Counted from the first letter of the stretch, positions 42,269-51,862 are shown. The stretch: DNA of 64,000 nt from Bradyrhizobium sp. CCBAU 53340 (GCF_015291645.1 NZ_CP030055.1:6944001-7008000), one strand, 5' to 3'. The notes: generated from the letters alone by a model not told the origin. Numbers and translations: made by a program.

Positions 42269-45200
42269 CGCGACGGCTTCGTCCGCGGCCGGGTCCGTCT
42301 CCGGCTGCAGCGGCGGCGCGACCGGCAGCTCCATCGGGCGCAGCAGCTCGGCCATCTGCTTTGCCGGCAGCGGCTTGGAAATCAGGAAGCCCTGCATCTC
42401 GTCACAGCCATGGGTGCGCAGGAATGCCTCCTGCTCGGCATTCTCGACGCCCTCGGCGACCACGGTCATGCCGAGTGCCTTGCCCATGCTGATGATGGCC
42501 TGCGCGATCGCCTGGTCCTCCGAATCCTGCGGCAGGTCGCGCACGAAGGAGCGGTCGATCTTGATCGTGTCGATCGGGAAATGCTTCATCAGCGACATCG
42601 ACGAATAGCCGGTGCCGAAATCGTCGATGGCAAGACGGATGCCGCGGCTCTGAATGGCGTCGAGCACCTTCAGCGCACGACCGACATTGCGCATCATCAT
42701 GCTCTCGGTGACCTCGAGCTGGAGCAGCACCGGTGACATGCCGGAGGCCGCCAGCGCCTCGTCGACGTCCTGCAATAGATGCTCGTCGGCGAATTGCCGC
42801 GGCGACAGGTTCACCGCCATCGACAACGGCAACAGGCCGCGGCGCTGCCAGGCCATGGCCTGCGCGCAGGCCTCCTTCAGCACCCAGCGGCCGATCGGTA
42901 CGATCAGACCGGTCTCTTCCGCGAGCGGAATGAACTGCGCCGGCGAGACGTTGCCGAGATCGGGATGGTTCCAGCGCAGGAGCGCCTCCACGCCGGTGAT
43001 CTGGCCGGTCTCCATGTCGACCTTGGGCTGGTAGTTCAGCGAGAACTGGTCGCGCTCCAGTGCACGGCGCAGCGCGCTTTCGAGCGACAGCCGCTCGATC
43101 GACTGCGTCTTCACTTCCTTGGAGAAGAAGCGATAGCCGTTCTTGCCGTCTTCCTTGGCGAGGTACATCGCCATGTCGGCATTCTTGGTCAGCGTCTGCA
43201 CGTCGGCGCCGTTGGCCGGATACATCGCGATGCCGATCGAGGCCGTGGTGTGGCACTCGTGGCCGGCGAGCTCCATGGGCTCGGCGAGCGCCGCGAGCAG
43301 TCCGGTGGCGATGCGCTGGACGTCGTCGATCTCGCCGCATTGGTCGAGGATCACCACGAACTCGTCGCCGCCGAGACGCGCCACCACGTCGCTTGTGCGC
43401 AGCGCCTTGCGCAGGCGAGCGGCGACCTCGAGCAGCAGCAGATCGCCGGCCTCGTGGCCGAGCGAATCATTGATGACCTTGAAGCGGTCGAGATCGATGA
43501 ACAGGACTGCAAACTTGTGATCGCCGCGTTGCGCCGTGCCGATAGCCTCGCGCAGCAGGCCGTTGAAGGTCTCGCGGTTCGGCAGATTGGTCAGGCTGTC
43601 GTGGGACGCGAGATACTCGATGCGCTCGTCGGCCTTGTTCTTCTCGTCGGCGCGGTCGAAGTTCTCCATCGCAAAGGAGACGTTGGCCGCAAGACGACGC
43701 AACAGCTCGACGAACTCCCCCGTGAAGGTGTCGAGCTCGGTCGACATGTAGATCATGACGCCCACGGACTCGTCATGCGTGATCAGCGGAAACGCCGCGC
43801 CGGAGCGCGCGCCGTCGCTGCGGACGATGGCCTGGAATGCGCTCACCCTGCTATCATTGACATAGTCGTTGCTGACGCAGGGCTGGCGGGAGCGGAACGC
43901 CGTGCCGCTCATGCCGCGGCCTTCGGGCCGGTTGGCATCGATGGAGAGACGAACGTTCCTCGTGGTCTCGGCCGACGGTCCCGCGGCCGCGACGATCTCG
44001 AGCTGATCGCTGTCGGCCTTGGCGAGGGCAATGGTCGTCGAGGTGAACTTGCCGCCGGTGGATGCCGCCTGGCACACCAGCTCGAACAACTCGGGGCGCG
44101 ACTTGGCACGCATGATCGCTTCGTTGGTGGCGCTCAGCGCCGCGAACATGCGCGTCAGGCGCTCCTTCTGCGCCTCGGTCCGCGACCGTTCCTCGGCACG
44201 GTCGAAATTGTCGAGCGCAAAGGAGACGTTCTCCGCGAGGCGTCCCAGCAGCTGGATGAGATCCGGTGTGAAGGTGCCTTCATCCGGCGAGAGGAACAGC
44301 AGGACGCCGATGGCATCGGTGCCATTCTTCAAAAGCGGAAAGCAGCCGCCTGATTTCGTGCCCTGATCGTGCGCGATTCGGCGCCAGTGCTTCGCACGAA
44401 CGTCGGTGAGCAACTCGTTCGCGACGCTGGGGGCCTTGGTCCGGAACGCGGTGCCGACGAGGCCCCGCCCCTCGACCTCATCCGCGGACGTCGCGAAGCG
44501 CCATTGGCCGACGTGGTGGCGGCATTCGCCCTTGGTGACGGCGATGTCGAGACGCTGCCCGGTCGGATCGACCATGGCGATCGTGGCCGACGAGAACGTG
44601 CCGCCGAGAACGGCCGCGTCGCACACCGCTTCGAACAGCTCGGCGCGGGTCTTCACGCGCATGATGGCTTCGTTGGTCGCGCTTAGCGCCTCCAGCATGC
44701 CGCGCAGACGATTGCGCTGCATCTCGGCCTTCGCCTTCTCGTCCGCCCGATCGAAATTCTCGAGCGCGAAGGCGACGTTGGCCTGGAGCCGCTGCAGCAG
44801 CTCGACGAATTCCGGCGTGAACGTGCCGAGCTCCGGCGAGTTGAAGAGAAACACCCCTTCGATACGGTCGCCGTTGAACAGCGGCAGCGCCGCGGAGGAT
44901 CCGATGCCGTTGCGGCGGGCATTGTCCTGCCAGGGCTTGGTCCGCTCGTCGGCCAGCACGTCATTGCTGATGCAGGGCCGGCGCGTGCGGAAGGCCGTTC
45001 CCGTCAGCCCGCGCCCTTCGGGCACCTGATCGGAGATGGAGAACTTGAAGCCGCGGATCGTCTCCGCGTTGGGTCCATAGCAGGCCGTGACGCGGAGCAG
45101 CCCGGCATGGTGATCGACCAGCGCGATGGCGGCCGTCGTGAACTTGGCGCCCTTCGCTGTCGCCTCGCAGACGAGATCGAACAGCTCGGCCCGCGAGTGC

Positions 45201-46357
45201 GCGCGCAGGATCGCCTCGTTGGTAGCGCTCAGCGCCGCGTACATGCGCGCGAGGCGATCCTCCTCCTCGGCAATCCGGGCCTTCTCGGCCTCACGATCGA
45301 AATTGTCGATCGCAAAGCAGACGTTCTCGGCGATGCGCAGCATCAGCGCGACGATTTCGTCGTCCTTCGCCCAGGACCGGCTGAGAAAGGACAGGATGAC
45401 GCCAATGCTTTCGCCGCGGCTGACCAGGGGCGCCACAACGCAGGCCGCAACACCCGTGTTGACGTTGATCCGCTCCCACGGCGTCCCCTTGGTGTGGCTC
45501 GCGAGATCGCGTTCGACATGCGGCTTCTGCGAACGAAAGACCTGGCCGGAGATACCCCGGCCATAGGGATTGTCGGGATCGACCGAATAGCGGGTCTGGG
45601 TTACGAGCTCCATGTTTTGACCGGTACCCGCGACGGGCGTCAGCCAATGGGAGTCCGGCTCCTTCAGCAGAACGAAGGTCGCCAGCGACTTCCCGCCATG
45701 CACCGAGGCGTCGCACACCAGTTGATACAGCTCCTGCACGGTTTTCGCACGCAAGATGGCTTCGTTGGTCGCGCTGAGCGCGCCGAACATGCGGTTGAGC
45801 CGCCGCGTCGCACGTTCGCTGGTGTGCCGCGCGGTCTCGCGCGCGAAATTCTCCAACGCATAGGAAATATTGGCCGACATGCGCTCGAACAGCGAGACCA
45901 TTTGCTCGCTGAGCGAGCCAACCTCGCTGCGGGTCACGTAGAGCACGCCGACGCCGTTGCCATTGCAGAACAGCGGCACTGCCGCAGCTGCGCCAATGTT
46001 GGCCTTCGCGGCGCCCTCGCGCCAGGCCAGCGAACGCGGATCGTTCAGATAGTCGTTGCTGACGCAGAGTTTCCGGTTGCGAAATGCCTCGCCGCCGACG
46101 CCCATGCCTTCGGGCGTTCCGGCTTCGACGGTGATCTCGATCGCACGCAGCCGCGCAACATCGTCGCCGCAACCGGCCGCAAAGCGCAGATGCCGGCCGT
46201 CCGGTCCCACCAGGAATACGGCCACGGCCAAAAAGTCCCCGCTCGAAAACCCGGCGTCGCAGACCTTCTGGTACAGCTCATCCGGCGATTTCGCGTAGAG
46301 GATCGCTTCATTGATGGCGCTCAACGCCGCAAAGGTGCGCGCGAGTGTCGTCGGCAC
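42242..46357 (-). CDS. Five-GAF GGDEF-EAL cyclic-di-GMP enzyme
   Basis: This is a very large protein (1371 residues from the GTG at 46357). Five GAF domains lie head to tail, each opening with a close variant of ALSATNEAI and spaced about 183 residues apart (near residues 6, 190, 372, 556 and 738). A GGDEF domain follows with GGDEF near 995 and an intact inhibitory site RTSD five residues before it. The EAL domain has EALLRW near 1124, NLSPRQF, DDFGTGYSS and AEGVEN. Both enzymatic halves keep their catalytic residues, so it could make and degrade c-di-GMP. No membrane helix is seen. The start at 46357 has GGGAG upstream, while the GTG at 46399 does not. It is monocistronic. Confidence 0.92.
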   Translation of the reverse strand: MPTTLARTFAALSAINEAILYAKSPDELYQKVCDAGFSSGDFLAVAVFLVGPDGRHLRFAAGCGDDVARLRAIEITVEAGTPEGMGVGGEAFRNRKLCVSNDYLNDPRSLAWREGAAKANIGAAAAVPLFCNGNGVGVLYVTRSEVGSLSEQMVSLFERMSANISYALENFARETARHTSERATRRLNRMFGALSATNEAILRAKTVQELYQLVCDASVHGGKSLATFVLLKEPDSHWLTPVAGTGQNMELVTQTRYSVDPDNPYGRGISGQVFRSQKPHVERDLASHTKGTPWERINVNTGVAACVVAPLVSRGESIGVILSFLSRSWAKDDEIVALMLRIAENVCFAIDNFDREAEKARIAEEEDRLARMYAALSATNEAILRAHSRAELFDLVCEATAKGAKFTTAAIALVDHHAGLLRVTACYGPNAETIRGFKFSISDQVPEGRGLTGTAFRTRRPCISNDVLADERTKPWQDNARRNGIGSSAALPLFNGDRIEGVFLFNSPELGTFTPEFVELLQRLQANVAFALENFDRADEKAKAEMQRNRLRGMLEALSATNEAIMRVKTRAELFEAVCDAAVLGGTFSSATIAMVDPTGQRLDIAVTKGECRHHVGQWRFATSADEVEGRGLVGTAFRTKAPSVANELLTDVRAKHWRRIAHDQGTKSGGCFPLLKNGTDAIGVLLFLSPDEGTFTPDLIQLLGRLAENVSFALDNFDRAEERSRTEAQKERLTRMFAALSATNEAIMRAKSRPELFELVCQAASTGGKFTSTTIALAKADSDQLEIVAAAGPSAETTRNVRLSIDANRPEGRGMSGTAFRSRQPCVSNDYVNDSRVSAFQAIVRSDGARSGAAFPLITHDESVGVMIYMSTELDTFTGEFVELLRRLAANVSFAMENFDRADEKNKADERIEYLASHDSLTNLPNRETFNGLLREAIGTAQRGDHKFAVLFIDLDRFKVINDSLGHEAGDLLLLEVAARLRKALRTSDVVARLGGDEFVVILDQCGEIDDVQRIATGLLAALAEPMELAGHECHTTASIGIAMYPANGADVQTLTKNADMAMYLAKEDGKNGYRFFSKEVKTQSIERLSLESALRRALERDQFSLNYQPKVDMETGQITGVEALLRWNHPDLGNVSPAQFIPLAEETGLIVPIGRWVLKEACAQAMAWQRRGLLPLSMAVNLSPRQFADEHLLQDVDEALAASGMSPVLLQLEVTESMMMRNVGRALKVLDAIQSRGIRLAIDDFGTGYSSMSLMKHFPIDTIKIDRSFVRDLPQDSEDQAIAQAIISMGKALGMTVVAEGVENAEQEAFLRTHGCDEMQGFLISKPLPAKQMAELLRPMELPVAPPLQPETDPAADEAVALRLKSAVV

Positions 46358-46653
46358 GATCTCAGCTCCCGGGCATTTCTGCCTTTTTTCCCGGGTCACG
46401 TTATGGGGGCGGATCGCCTAAGTGGTCGTTATTGCGCGCTGCAAACCGCCAATCAAAGTGAACGAGCTGCGAACACCGAGCGAGAAACTTCCGGGAATAC
46501 CGCTGCGCGGGAGGATGCTTCGACGAAAGGCGCGTTCTCTTTACGAATTTGCAGCCCTGTATTGGTTTACAGGAGATTGATATCGCAGCTCCGCTTTGAG
46601 ACGATGGCTTCCAACAAGCAGCCCGTGAAGGGCACGAAAGCCGAGGGAACGCC
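46358..46653. other. Divergent gap before the catabolic operon
   Basis: About 296 bases lie between the GGDEF/EAL gene and the LDH_2-type gene. It should contain promoters for both. I see no clear palindrome, terminator or gene. Confidence 0.4.
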
Positions 46654-47706
46654 ATGCCCGTCGTCAAGGCCGACCGCCTCACACGCGTCAGCGCTGCGCT
46701 GCTCCGCGCCGCCGGAGCCTCGGAGGAAGAAGCCGACGCGGTGGCCACCGGCTGCGTCAACGCCAATCTCGCCGGCCACGACTCCCACGGCGTCATTGCG
46801 GTTCCAACCTATATCGACCGCATCAAGGCCGGCCACATCGTCCCCGGTGCCATTTGGACCATCGAGCAGGAATCGCCGACCACGACCGTGATCGACGGTC
46901 ATTGGGGTTTCGGCTTCCACGTCAACGCCAAGGCGATGGCGCTGACGATCGAGAAGGCGAAGACGGCGAATGTCGCAGCCTGCACCGTGTTCCGGCAGAG
47001 CCATGTCGGACGCCTCGCGGCCTACCCGCTGATGGCGATGCGCGAGGGCATGATCGGGATTGCAACGGCGGATTCCGGCCGCTCGCCGAAGCACGTCGCG
47101 CCGTTTGGCGGCAAGGAAGCGCGGCTCGGCACCAATCCGATCTCGATCGCGGTGCCGTCCGATCTCGACACGCCATTCTATCTGGACATGGCGACCTCGG
47201 CCGTGGCCGCCGGCAAGATCCAGCTCGCGGTCGCCCGCGGCGAGGAGATCCCGACGGGGTGGATCATCGATGCTGAGGGCCGGCACACCACCGATCCCAC
47301 CCAATACCGCAGGGGCGGCGCATTGCTGCCGCTCGGCGGGACCGAGGGCTACAAGGGCAGCGGGCTCGCCGCGATGGTCGAGGTGCTCTGCGGCCTGCTC
47401 ACCGGCCTCGGCTTCGGCGTCGAGCCGACCGGGCGGCACAATGACGGGTGCTTCATGGCGGTGTTCAACGTCGCCGCCTTCCGCCCGCTGAAGGAGTTCA
47501 AGCGCGAGGTCGCGGAGTTCGCGCGCTATCTGAAATCGACGCCGCCGTCCGAGGGCAGCAAGGGCGTCTATTACCCCGGCGAGATCGAGGGCCTGCGCGA
47601 GCAGCAGCGCCTGCGCGACGGCATCGAGGTCGAGGATGCGACCTGGGAGAAGTTGCGTGCGCTGGCGCGCGACTACAGGCTCGACACCGTGCTCGATCTG
47701 TCCTGA
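46654..47706 (+). CDS. Malate/L-lactate dehydrogenase-family (LDH_2) oxidoreductase
   Basis: This 350-residue protein belongs to the LDH_2/MDH type-2 family (YlbC, ComC, Dpka-like). It has LAGHDSHGVIAVPTYIDRIK, NVAACTVFRQSHVGRLAAYP, GKEARLGTNPISIAVPS, FYLDMATSAVAAGKIQLA and LLPLGGTEGYKGSGLAAMVE. Members reduce 2-oxo acids or cyclic imines with NAD(P)H. The substrate of this one is unknown. GAGGGAA lies before the ATG. It is followed after 21 bases by a flavin monooxygenase and then an FAH-family hydrolase, so a catabolic operon is likely. Confidence 0.85.
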   Translation: MPVVKADRLTRVSAALLRAAGASEEEADAVATGCVNANLAGHDSHGVIAVPTYIDRIKAGHIVPGAIWTIEQESPTTTVIDGHWGFGFHVNAKAMALTIEKAKTANVAACTVFRQSHVGRLAAYPLMAMREGMIGIATADSGRSPKHVAPFGGKEARLGTNPISIAVPSDLDTPFYLDMATSAVAAGKIQLAVARGEEIPTGWIIDAEGRHTTDPTQYRRGGALLPLGGTEGYKGSGLAAMVEVLCGLLTGLGFGVEPTGRHNDGCFMAVFNVAAFRPLKEFKREVAEFARYLKSTPPSEGSKGVYYPGEIEGLREQQRLRDGIEVEDATWEKLRALARDYRLDTVLDLS

Positions 47707-47727
47707 GCCAATCCGGAGAACAGCAGC

Positions 47728-49095
47728 ATGAACAGGCAAATGGTCCTGGTCGGTTTCCTGCAGGCGCAGAACTGCACGAACTTGCCGAGCTCGTGGCGGC
47801 ATCCGGATTCGCGCAGCGACTCGATGTCGGCGGATTATTATCAGGAGATCGCGAGGATCCTCGAAGCCGGCAAGTTCCACATGGCGTTCTTCGACGATCG
47901 CCTGGCGATGCCGGACCGCTACGGCAACGACCACGCCCACACCGTCGAATACGGCATCCGCTGCGTGAAGATGGATCCGCTGATCGTGCTGACGACGATG
48001 GGTATGGTCACCGACAAGCTCGGGCTGGGAGCGACCTGCTCGACCACCTATTACGAACCGTTCGACGTCGCACGCCGCTTTGCCACGCTCGATCTGATGT
48101 CGGGGGGACGGGCGGGCTGGAACGTCGTCACCTCGCTCAACGACGGCGAGGCGCTGAACATGGGTCGCGACTCCCACCCCGAGCACGATTCCCGTTACGA
48201 CAAGGCCGACGAGTTCATGGAGGTCGTGCTCGGCCATTGGGACACCTGGGAAGACGGCGCGCTGATCATGGACAAAAAGAGCGGCCGCTTTGCCGACCCG
48301 ACCAAGGTGAAGCGGCTCGACCACAAGGGGCCGTCCTTCAAGTCCCGCGGACCATTCACCGTGCCGCGTTCGCAGCAGGGCCACCCCGTCATTATCCAGG
48401 CCGGCGCCTCCGGCCGTGGCCAGCGCTTTGCCGGGCGATGGGGCGAGGTGATTTTTACGGCCGCGCGCAATCTCCAGGGCGCCAAGGATGGCTATGCGGC
48501 CGTTCGCAATGAAGCCGCGAAAGCCGGCCGCGATCCGGAGCAGATGTTCCTCTGCAATCTGACGACGCCGGTCTGCGCCGCGACCAAAGCCGAGGCCGAG
48601 GACAAGATGGCGCTGATCAACAAGCTGCCGCTCGAGATCGACGCGCTGTCGCTGCTCGCCGAAGCGCTCAATTACGACTTCGCCTCCAAGGATCTCGACG
48701 AGCCGCTGACGACCGACGAGCTGAAGAGCATGCAGGGCATCCTCGGCATCCGCGACGGCGTGCTGAAGAATTCAGGCAAGAGCAATCCGAGCGCGCGCGA
48801 CTTCGTCACCTTCTCCGGCCGCGGCCAGGTGCACGACGCCATGGTCGGCGGCCCCAGGGAGATCGCGGACAAGTTGGAGGAGATGTTCGTCGAGCGCGGC
48901 TGCGACGGCTTTGTCATCGCCGCGACTTATGTGCCCGGTTCCTACGCCGATTTCGTGCAACACGTCGTGCCGGAATTGCAGCGGCGCGGCCTGTTCCAGA
49001 AGGAGTATCGCGGCAAGACGCTGCGGGAGAATCTCGGGCTGAAGCGGCCCGCGGCCGGCGCCTGGAAGGTGCGGCCGCGGGATGCCGCGGAATAA
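47728..49095 (+). CDS. LLM-class flavin-dependent monooxygenase (NtaA/SnaA/DszA type)
   Basis: This 455-residue enzyme of the bacterial luciferase-like superfamily carries MAFFDDRLAMPDRYGNDHAH, LSTTYYEPFDVARRFATLDL-type flavin-site residues, SGGRAGWNVVTSLNDGEALN and HPVIIQAGASGRGQRFAGRW. These are typical of the NtaA/DszA group, which needs FMNH2 from a separate reductase and oxidises nitrilotriacetate, dibenzothiophene sulfone or similar compounds. No flavin reductase is encoded beside it. It lies second in the operon, 21 bases after the previous gene. Confidence 0.88.
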   Translation: MNRQMVLVGFLQAQNCTNLPSSWRHPDSRSDSMSADYYQEIARILEAGKFHMAFFDDRLAMPDRYGNDHAHTVEYGIRCVKMDPLIVLTTMGMVTDKLGLGATCSTTYYEPFDVARRFATLDLMSGGRAGWNVVTSLNDGEALNMGRDSHPEHDSRYDKADEFMEVVLGHWDTWEDGALIMDKKSGRFADPTKVKRLDHKGPSFKSRGPFTVPRSQQGHPVIIQAGASGRGQRFAGRWGEVIFTAARNLQGAKDGYAAVRNEAAKAGRDPEQMFLCNLTTPVCAATKAEAEDKMALINKLPLEIDALSLLAEALNYDFASKDLDEPLTTDELKSMQGILGIRDGVLKNSGKSNPSARDFVTFSGRGQVHDAMVGGPREIADKLEEMFVERGCDGFVIAATYVPGSYADFVQHVVPELQRRGLFQKEYRGKTLRENLGLKRPAAGAWKVRPRDAAE

Positions 49096-49110
49096 CGACG
49101 AGGACACATC

Positions 49111-49896
49111 ATGCGCTGGCTGAAATTCACCGCCTCGGACAAGACGTCCTGGGGGATCGTCGAGGGCGACAAGGTGATCGCGGTCGATGGCGATCCCTTC
49201 GGCGAATGGCAGCGCACGTCGCGAACGCATCCGTTGGCCGAAGTCAAGATCGAGCTGCCGCTGATCCCCCGCACCTTCTATTGCGTCGGCCTGAACTACC
49301 TCAAGCATTTGAAGGAAGCCGCCGACAAGGCCGGCACGGTGCCGGCCGTGCCTGACAGGCCCGAAATCGGCTACCGCGCGCAGAACGCACTGATCGCGCA
49401 TGACGAGGACGTCGTGATCCCGGCCTTCGCGACGGAGAAGATTCACTACGAGGGCGAACTCGTCGTCGTCATCGGCAAGAAGGCGAAGCATCTCACCGAA
49501 GCGAACGCAATGGATTGCGTGTTCGGCTACACGATCGGCAACGACGTCAGCGAGCGCAGTTGGCAGAAGGCCGACCGCAGTCTGTGGCGCTCCAAGAATG
49601 CCGACACGTTCAAACCGATGGGCCCGTGGATCGAAACCGAGGCTGATCTCGCAACCATGGAGACGATCGTGCGGGTCAACGGCCGTGAGACCAACCGCTT
49701 CGCGACCAACGACATGATCTTTGGCGTGGTGCCGTTTTTGGTCGAGTTGTCCAGGTACTTTACGCTCTGGCCCGGCGACGTGATCTGGATGGGCACGGAC
49801 GGCGCATCGCCCGACATCAAGCACGGCGACGTCGTTGAGATCGACATCACCGGTGTCGGCACGCTTCGCAATCGATTTGTGCGGGAGGGACTGTGA
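49111..49896 (+). CDS. Fumarylacetoacetate hydrolase (FAH)-family protein
   Basis: This 261-residue protein has an N-terminal Rv2993c-like region and an FAH domain with the metal-binding Glu residues in KIHYEGELVVVIG, an Asp in IGNDVSERSWQK, and WMGTDGASPDIKHGD at the end. FAH-family members cleave C-C bonds of 2,4-diketones, decarboxylate or hydrate intermediates of aromatic meta-cleavage pathways. The reaction here is unknown. It lies 15 bases after the monooxygenase gene, with GAGGA before the ATG, and closes the operon. Confidence 0.87.
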   Translation: MRWLKFTASDKTSWGIVEGDKVIAVDGDPFGEWQRTSRTHPLAEVKIELPLIPRTFYCVGLNYLKHLKEAADKAGTVPAVPDRPEIGYRAQNALIAHDEDVVIPAFATEKIHYEGELVVVIGKKAKHLTEANAMDCVFGYTIGNDVSERSWQKADRSLWRSKNADTFKPMGPWIETEADLATMETIVRVNGRETNRFATNDMIFGVVPFLVELSRYFTLWPGDVIWMGTDGASPDIKHGDVVEIDITGVGTLRNRFVREGL

Positions 49897-49897
49897 A

Positions 49898-50818
49898 TCA
49901 ACCCGCGGTGCCCGAGCGGCTCTTCACATAGTCGATAAAGGCACGCAGCTTCGGCATGATCTGCCGATGGCCCGGATAATACAGGAACACGCCCGGTGTC
50001 ATCGGCGCGAATTGCTCCAGCACGGGGACGAGTCTCCCCGCCGCGATGGCGCTACTCGCCAGCGGAGCGGGCACTTGCGCAAGACCCACACCTTCGATCG
50101 CGGCTCCTAGCATGGTCGGGAAATCGTAGGCGATGAAAGGTCCCGACACCGCGATCTCGACCGAACGGCCACCGTCGACGAGCGACCACGATGCCAGCGC
50201 ACCGTTTGATCGCCGCAACCGCAGGCAGGCGTGCGCGCGGAGATCGTCCGGACGCTCGGGCCGGCCGCGACCGGCAAGGTAGGTCGGGGCCCCGACGACA
50301 ATGAGAGGAAACGGCTTCGTCAGCCGCACCGCAATCATGTCAGGGGTGATGAACTGGCCCATCCTGATGCCGGCATCGAATCCTCCGGCCGCGAGATCGA
50401 CCAGCTCTTCGCTTGCGGCAAGCTCCACCTCGATCTCCGGATAGGCCTGGCAGAACGAGGCGATCAGCGGCTCGAGCAGGATCGGCACCACCGAGCGCGG
50501 GACGGTAAGGCGCAGCAGCCCGGCCGGCCGCTGACCGAGCTCACGCGCAGCTCCGCTTGCCGCGACGAGCTCCTCAAAGGCCGGTCGTGCGCGCGCAAAA
50601 AATCTCTCGCCGGCTTCGGTCAGACCAACGCTGCGGGTGGTGCGGATGAAGAGCGCGGCGCCGACACGCGCCTCGAGTGCGCGAACTGCCTGGCTGATCG
50701 CCGAGGGCGTGACTCCCAATTCGGCAGCCGCCCGCCGGAAACTGCGATGCTGGGCGACGCTCAGAAACGCCTCGACACCGTCGAGCGCTCCCTGCCTGAC
50801 TGTGAAGTTCTGCTTCAT
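49898..50818 (-). CDS. LysR-family transcriptional regulator
   Basis: This 306-residue protein has a winged HTH (FLSVAQHRSFRRAAAELGVT to PSAISQAVRALEARVGAALF, residues 18-57) and a substrate-binding domain with YPEIEVELAASEELVDLAAG. It belongs to the large group of LysR proteins with the FRRAAAELGVTPSAISQ variant of the HTH. It is convergent with the FAH gene (one base apart) and divergent from the exported YCII-like gene (88-base gap). That gene is its most likely target. Confidence 0.88.
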   Translation of the reverse strand: MKQNFTVRQGALDGVEAFLSVAQHRSFRRAAAELGVTPSAISQAVRALEARVGAALFIRTTRSVGLTEAGERFFARARPAFEELVAASGAARELGQRPAGLLRLTVPRSVVPILLEPLIASFCQAYPEIEVELAASEELVDLAAGGFDAGIRMGQFITPDMIAVRLTKPFPLIVVGAPTYLAGRGRPERPDDLRAHACLRLRRSNGALASWSLVDGGRSVEIAVSGPFIAYDFPTMLGAAIEGVGLAQVPAPLASSAIAAGRLVPVLEQFAPMTPGVFLYYPGHRQIMPKLRAFIDYVKSRSGTAG

Positions 50819-50905
50819 AGCCCGTCAACATTATCGCGAATAGTCGCCCATGGAAAGGCGCCCTACATCCGGATTGCAAATGAGCCGCACCGGAGAAGCG
50901 AACCG

Positions 50906-51307
50906 ATGAAGGCAATCCGCAACGCCATCCTGACACTCGCCCTCACATTGACAGGTGTTACCGCCATGACCGAGCCATCCGCTGCCCAAGCACAAGCGCC
51001 ATCACCCACGACCACCGGGGTCGTGGTCATCCTCACCGCCAAGGCGGGCGTCACGCGTGAGCAAATCATGGCCGTCATGCCTGATGAAATCAGGCAGACC
51101 GTCCAGCTCTATCTCACTGGAAAAGTCCGTGAATGGTATTCGCGATCCGATGGGCGCGGCGCCGTCTTCCTGCTGGATGCCCGCAATGATGCCGAAGCGC
51201 ACGCGATCATGGATGCTTTGCCGCTCGCCAGGCAGGATCTGATCGACCACGAATACATCGCGGTCGGTCCGCTCATGCCACTCCGTCTGTTGATGGCCAA
51301 GCCCTAG
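50906..51307 (+). CDS. Exported dimeric alpha/beta-barrel (muconolactone isomerase-like) protein
   Basis: This 133-residue protein has a signal peptide (MKAIRNAILTLALTLTGVTA to PSAAQA). A single ferredoxin-like domain follows: GVVVILTAKAGVTREQIMAV, LTGKVREWYSRSDGRGAVFL, DARNDAEAHAIMDALPLARQ. It resembles muconolactone isomerase or YCII/EthD-type domains, although an exported version is unusual. The ATG at 50906 has CGGAGAAG upstream. It is divergent from the LysR gene and followed 51 bases later by a membrane protein gene. Confidence 0.72.
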   Translation: MKAIRNAILTLALTLTGVTAMTEPSAAQAQAPSPTTTGVVVILTAKAGVTREQIMAVMPDEIRQTVQLYLTGKVREWYSRSDGRGAVFLLDARNDAEAHAIMDALPLARQDLIDHEYIAVGPLMPLRLLMAKP

Positions 51308-51358
51308 CGGCCGCCGCCATCAGATCCAATTCGAACCTCAGCCGAAGGACGTCGCAAC

Positions 51359-51862
51359 GTGCCACCGGGCTTCAACCTTCCATTCGTCCTCAGTGTCGCA
51401 GGCGCCTTGCTGGCGAGCGCGGCGGTTGCCGTGCTCTATGTCTGGCCTGTTGTCCGCGCGATGCCACGCTATGACGCCCTTCGACTTCTCGCAGCGTTCC
51501 ATGCGTTCCGCTTCCTCGGAATGAATTTCATGGTCGCAGGCTTCGTGTCTGCGGATTTGAACCCTGATTTCGCCGGCGAAGTCGCGTGGGGAGATCTCAT
51601 CGCCGCCACGCTCGCGCTCATTTCCATGGCGGCACTATCCTGGCGGTGGTCGATCGCCGTTCCGATGGTCTGGATCTTCAACGTCTGGGGTACGCTTGAT
51701 CTCCTGAATGCGTATTATGTGGGCGCGACGAAGATTCAGAATCCCGGCCTGTTCGGCGCCGGCATTTATCTCCCGGCCCTCTATGTGCCTTTGCTGCTGG
51801 TCAGCCACGTGCTCGTCTTCATGCTTCTGCTGAGGGCGGGGTCGGAAGAAAAAACAGCGTGA
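51359..51862 (+). CDS. Hypothetical polytopic membrane protein
   Basis: This 167-residue protein has about four to five membrane segments: LPFVLSVAGALLASAAVAVL, AFHAFRFLGMNFMVAGFVSA, LIAATLALISMAALSW, and YVPLLLVSHVLVFMLLLRA. The family is not recognised. The start is GTG at 51359 with AAGGAC about 11 bases upstream. It is probably cotranscribed with the preceding exported protein gene under the divergent LysR regulator. Confidence 0.7.
   Translation: MPPGFNLPFVLSVAGALLASAAVAVLYVWPVVRAMPRYDALRLLAAFHAFRFLGMNFMVAGFVSADLNPDFAGEVAWGDLIAATLALISMAALSWRWSIAVPMVWIFNVWGTLDLLNAYYVGATKIQNPGLFGAGIYLPALYVPLLLVSHVLVFMLLLRAGSEEKTA

Noticed and set aside
46567..48384. 605-codon minus-strand frame across the LDH_2 and monooxygenase genes
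   Set aside because: It crosses two plus-strand genes with full family motifs. Its composition is that of a shadow frame.
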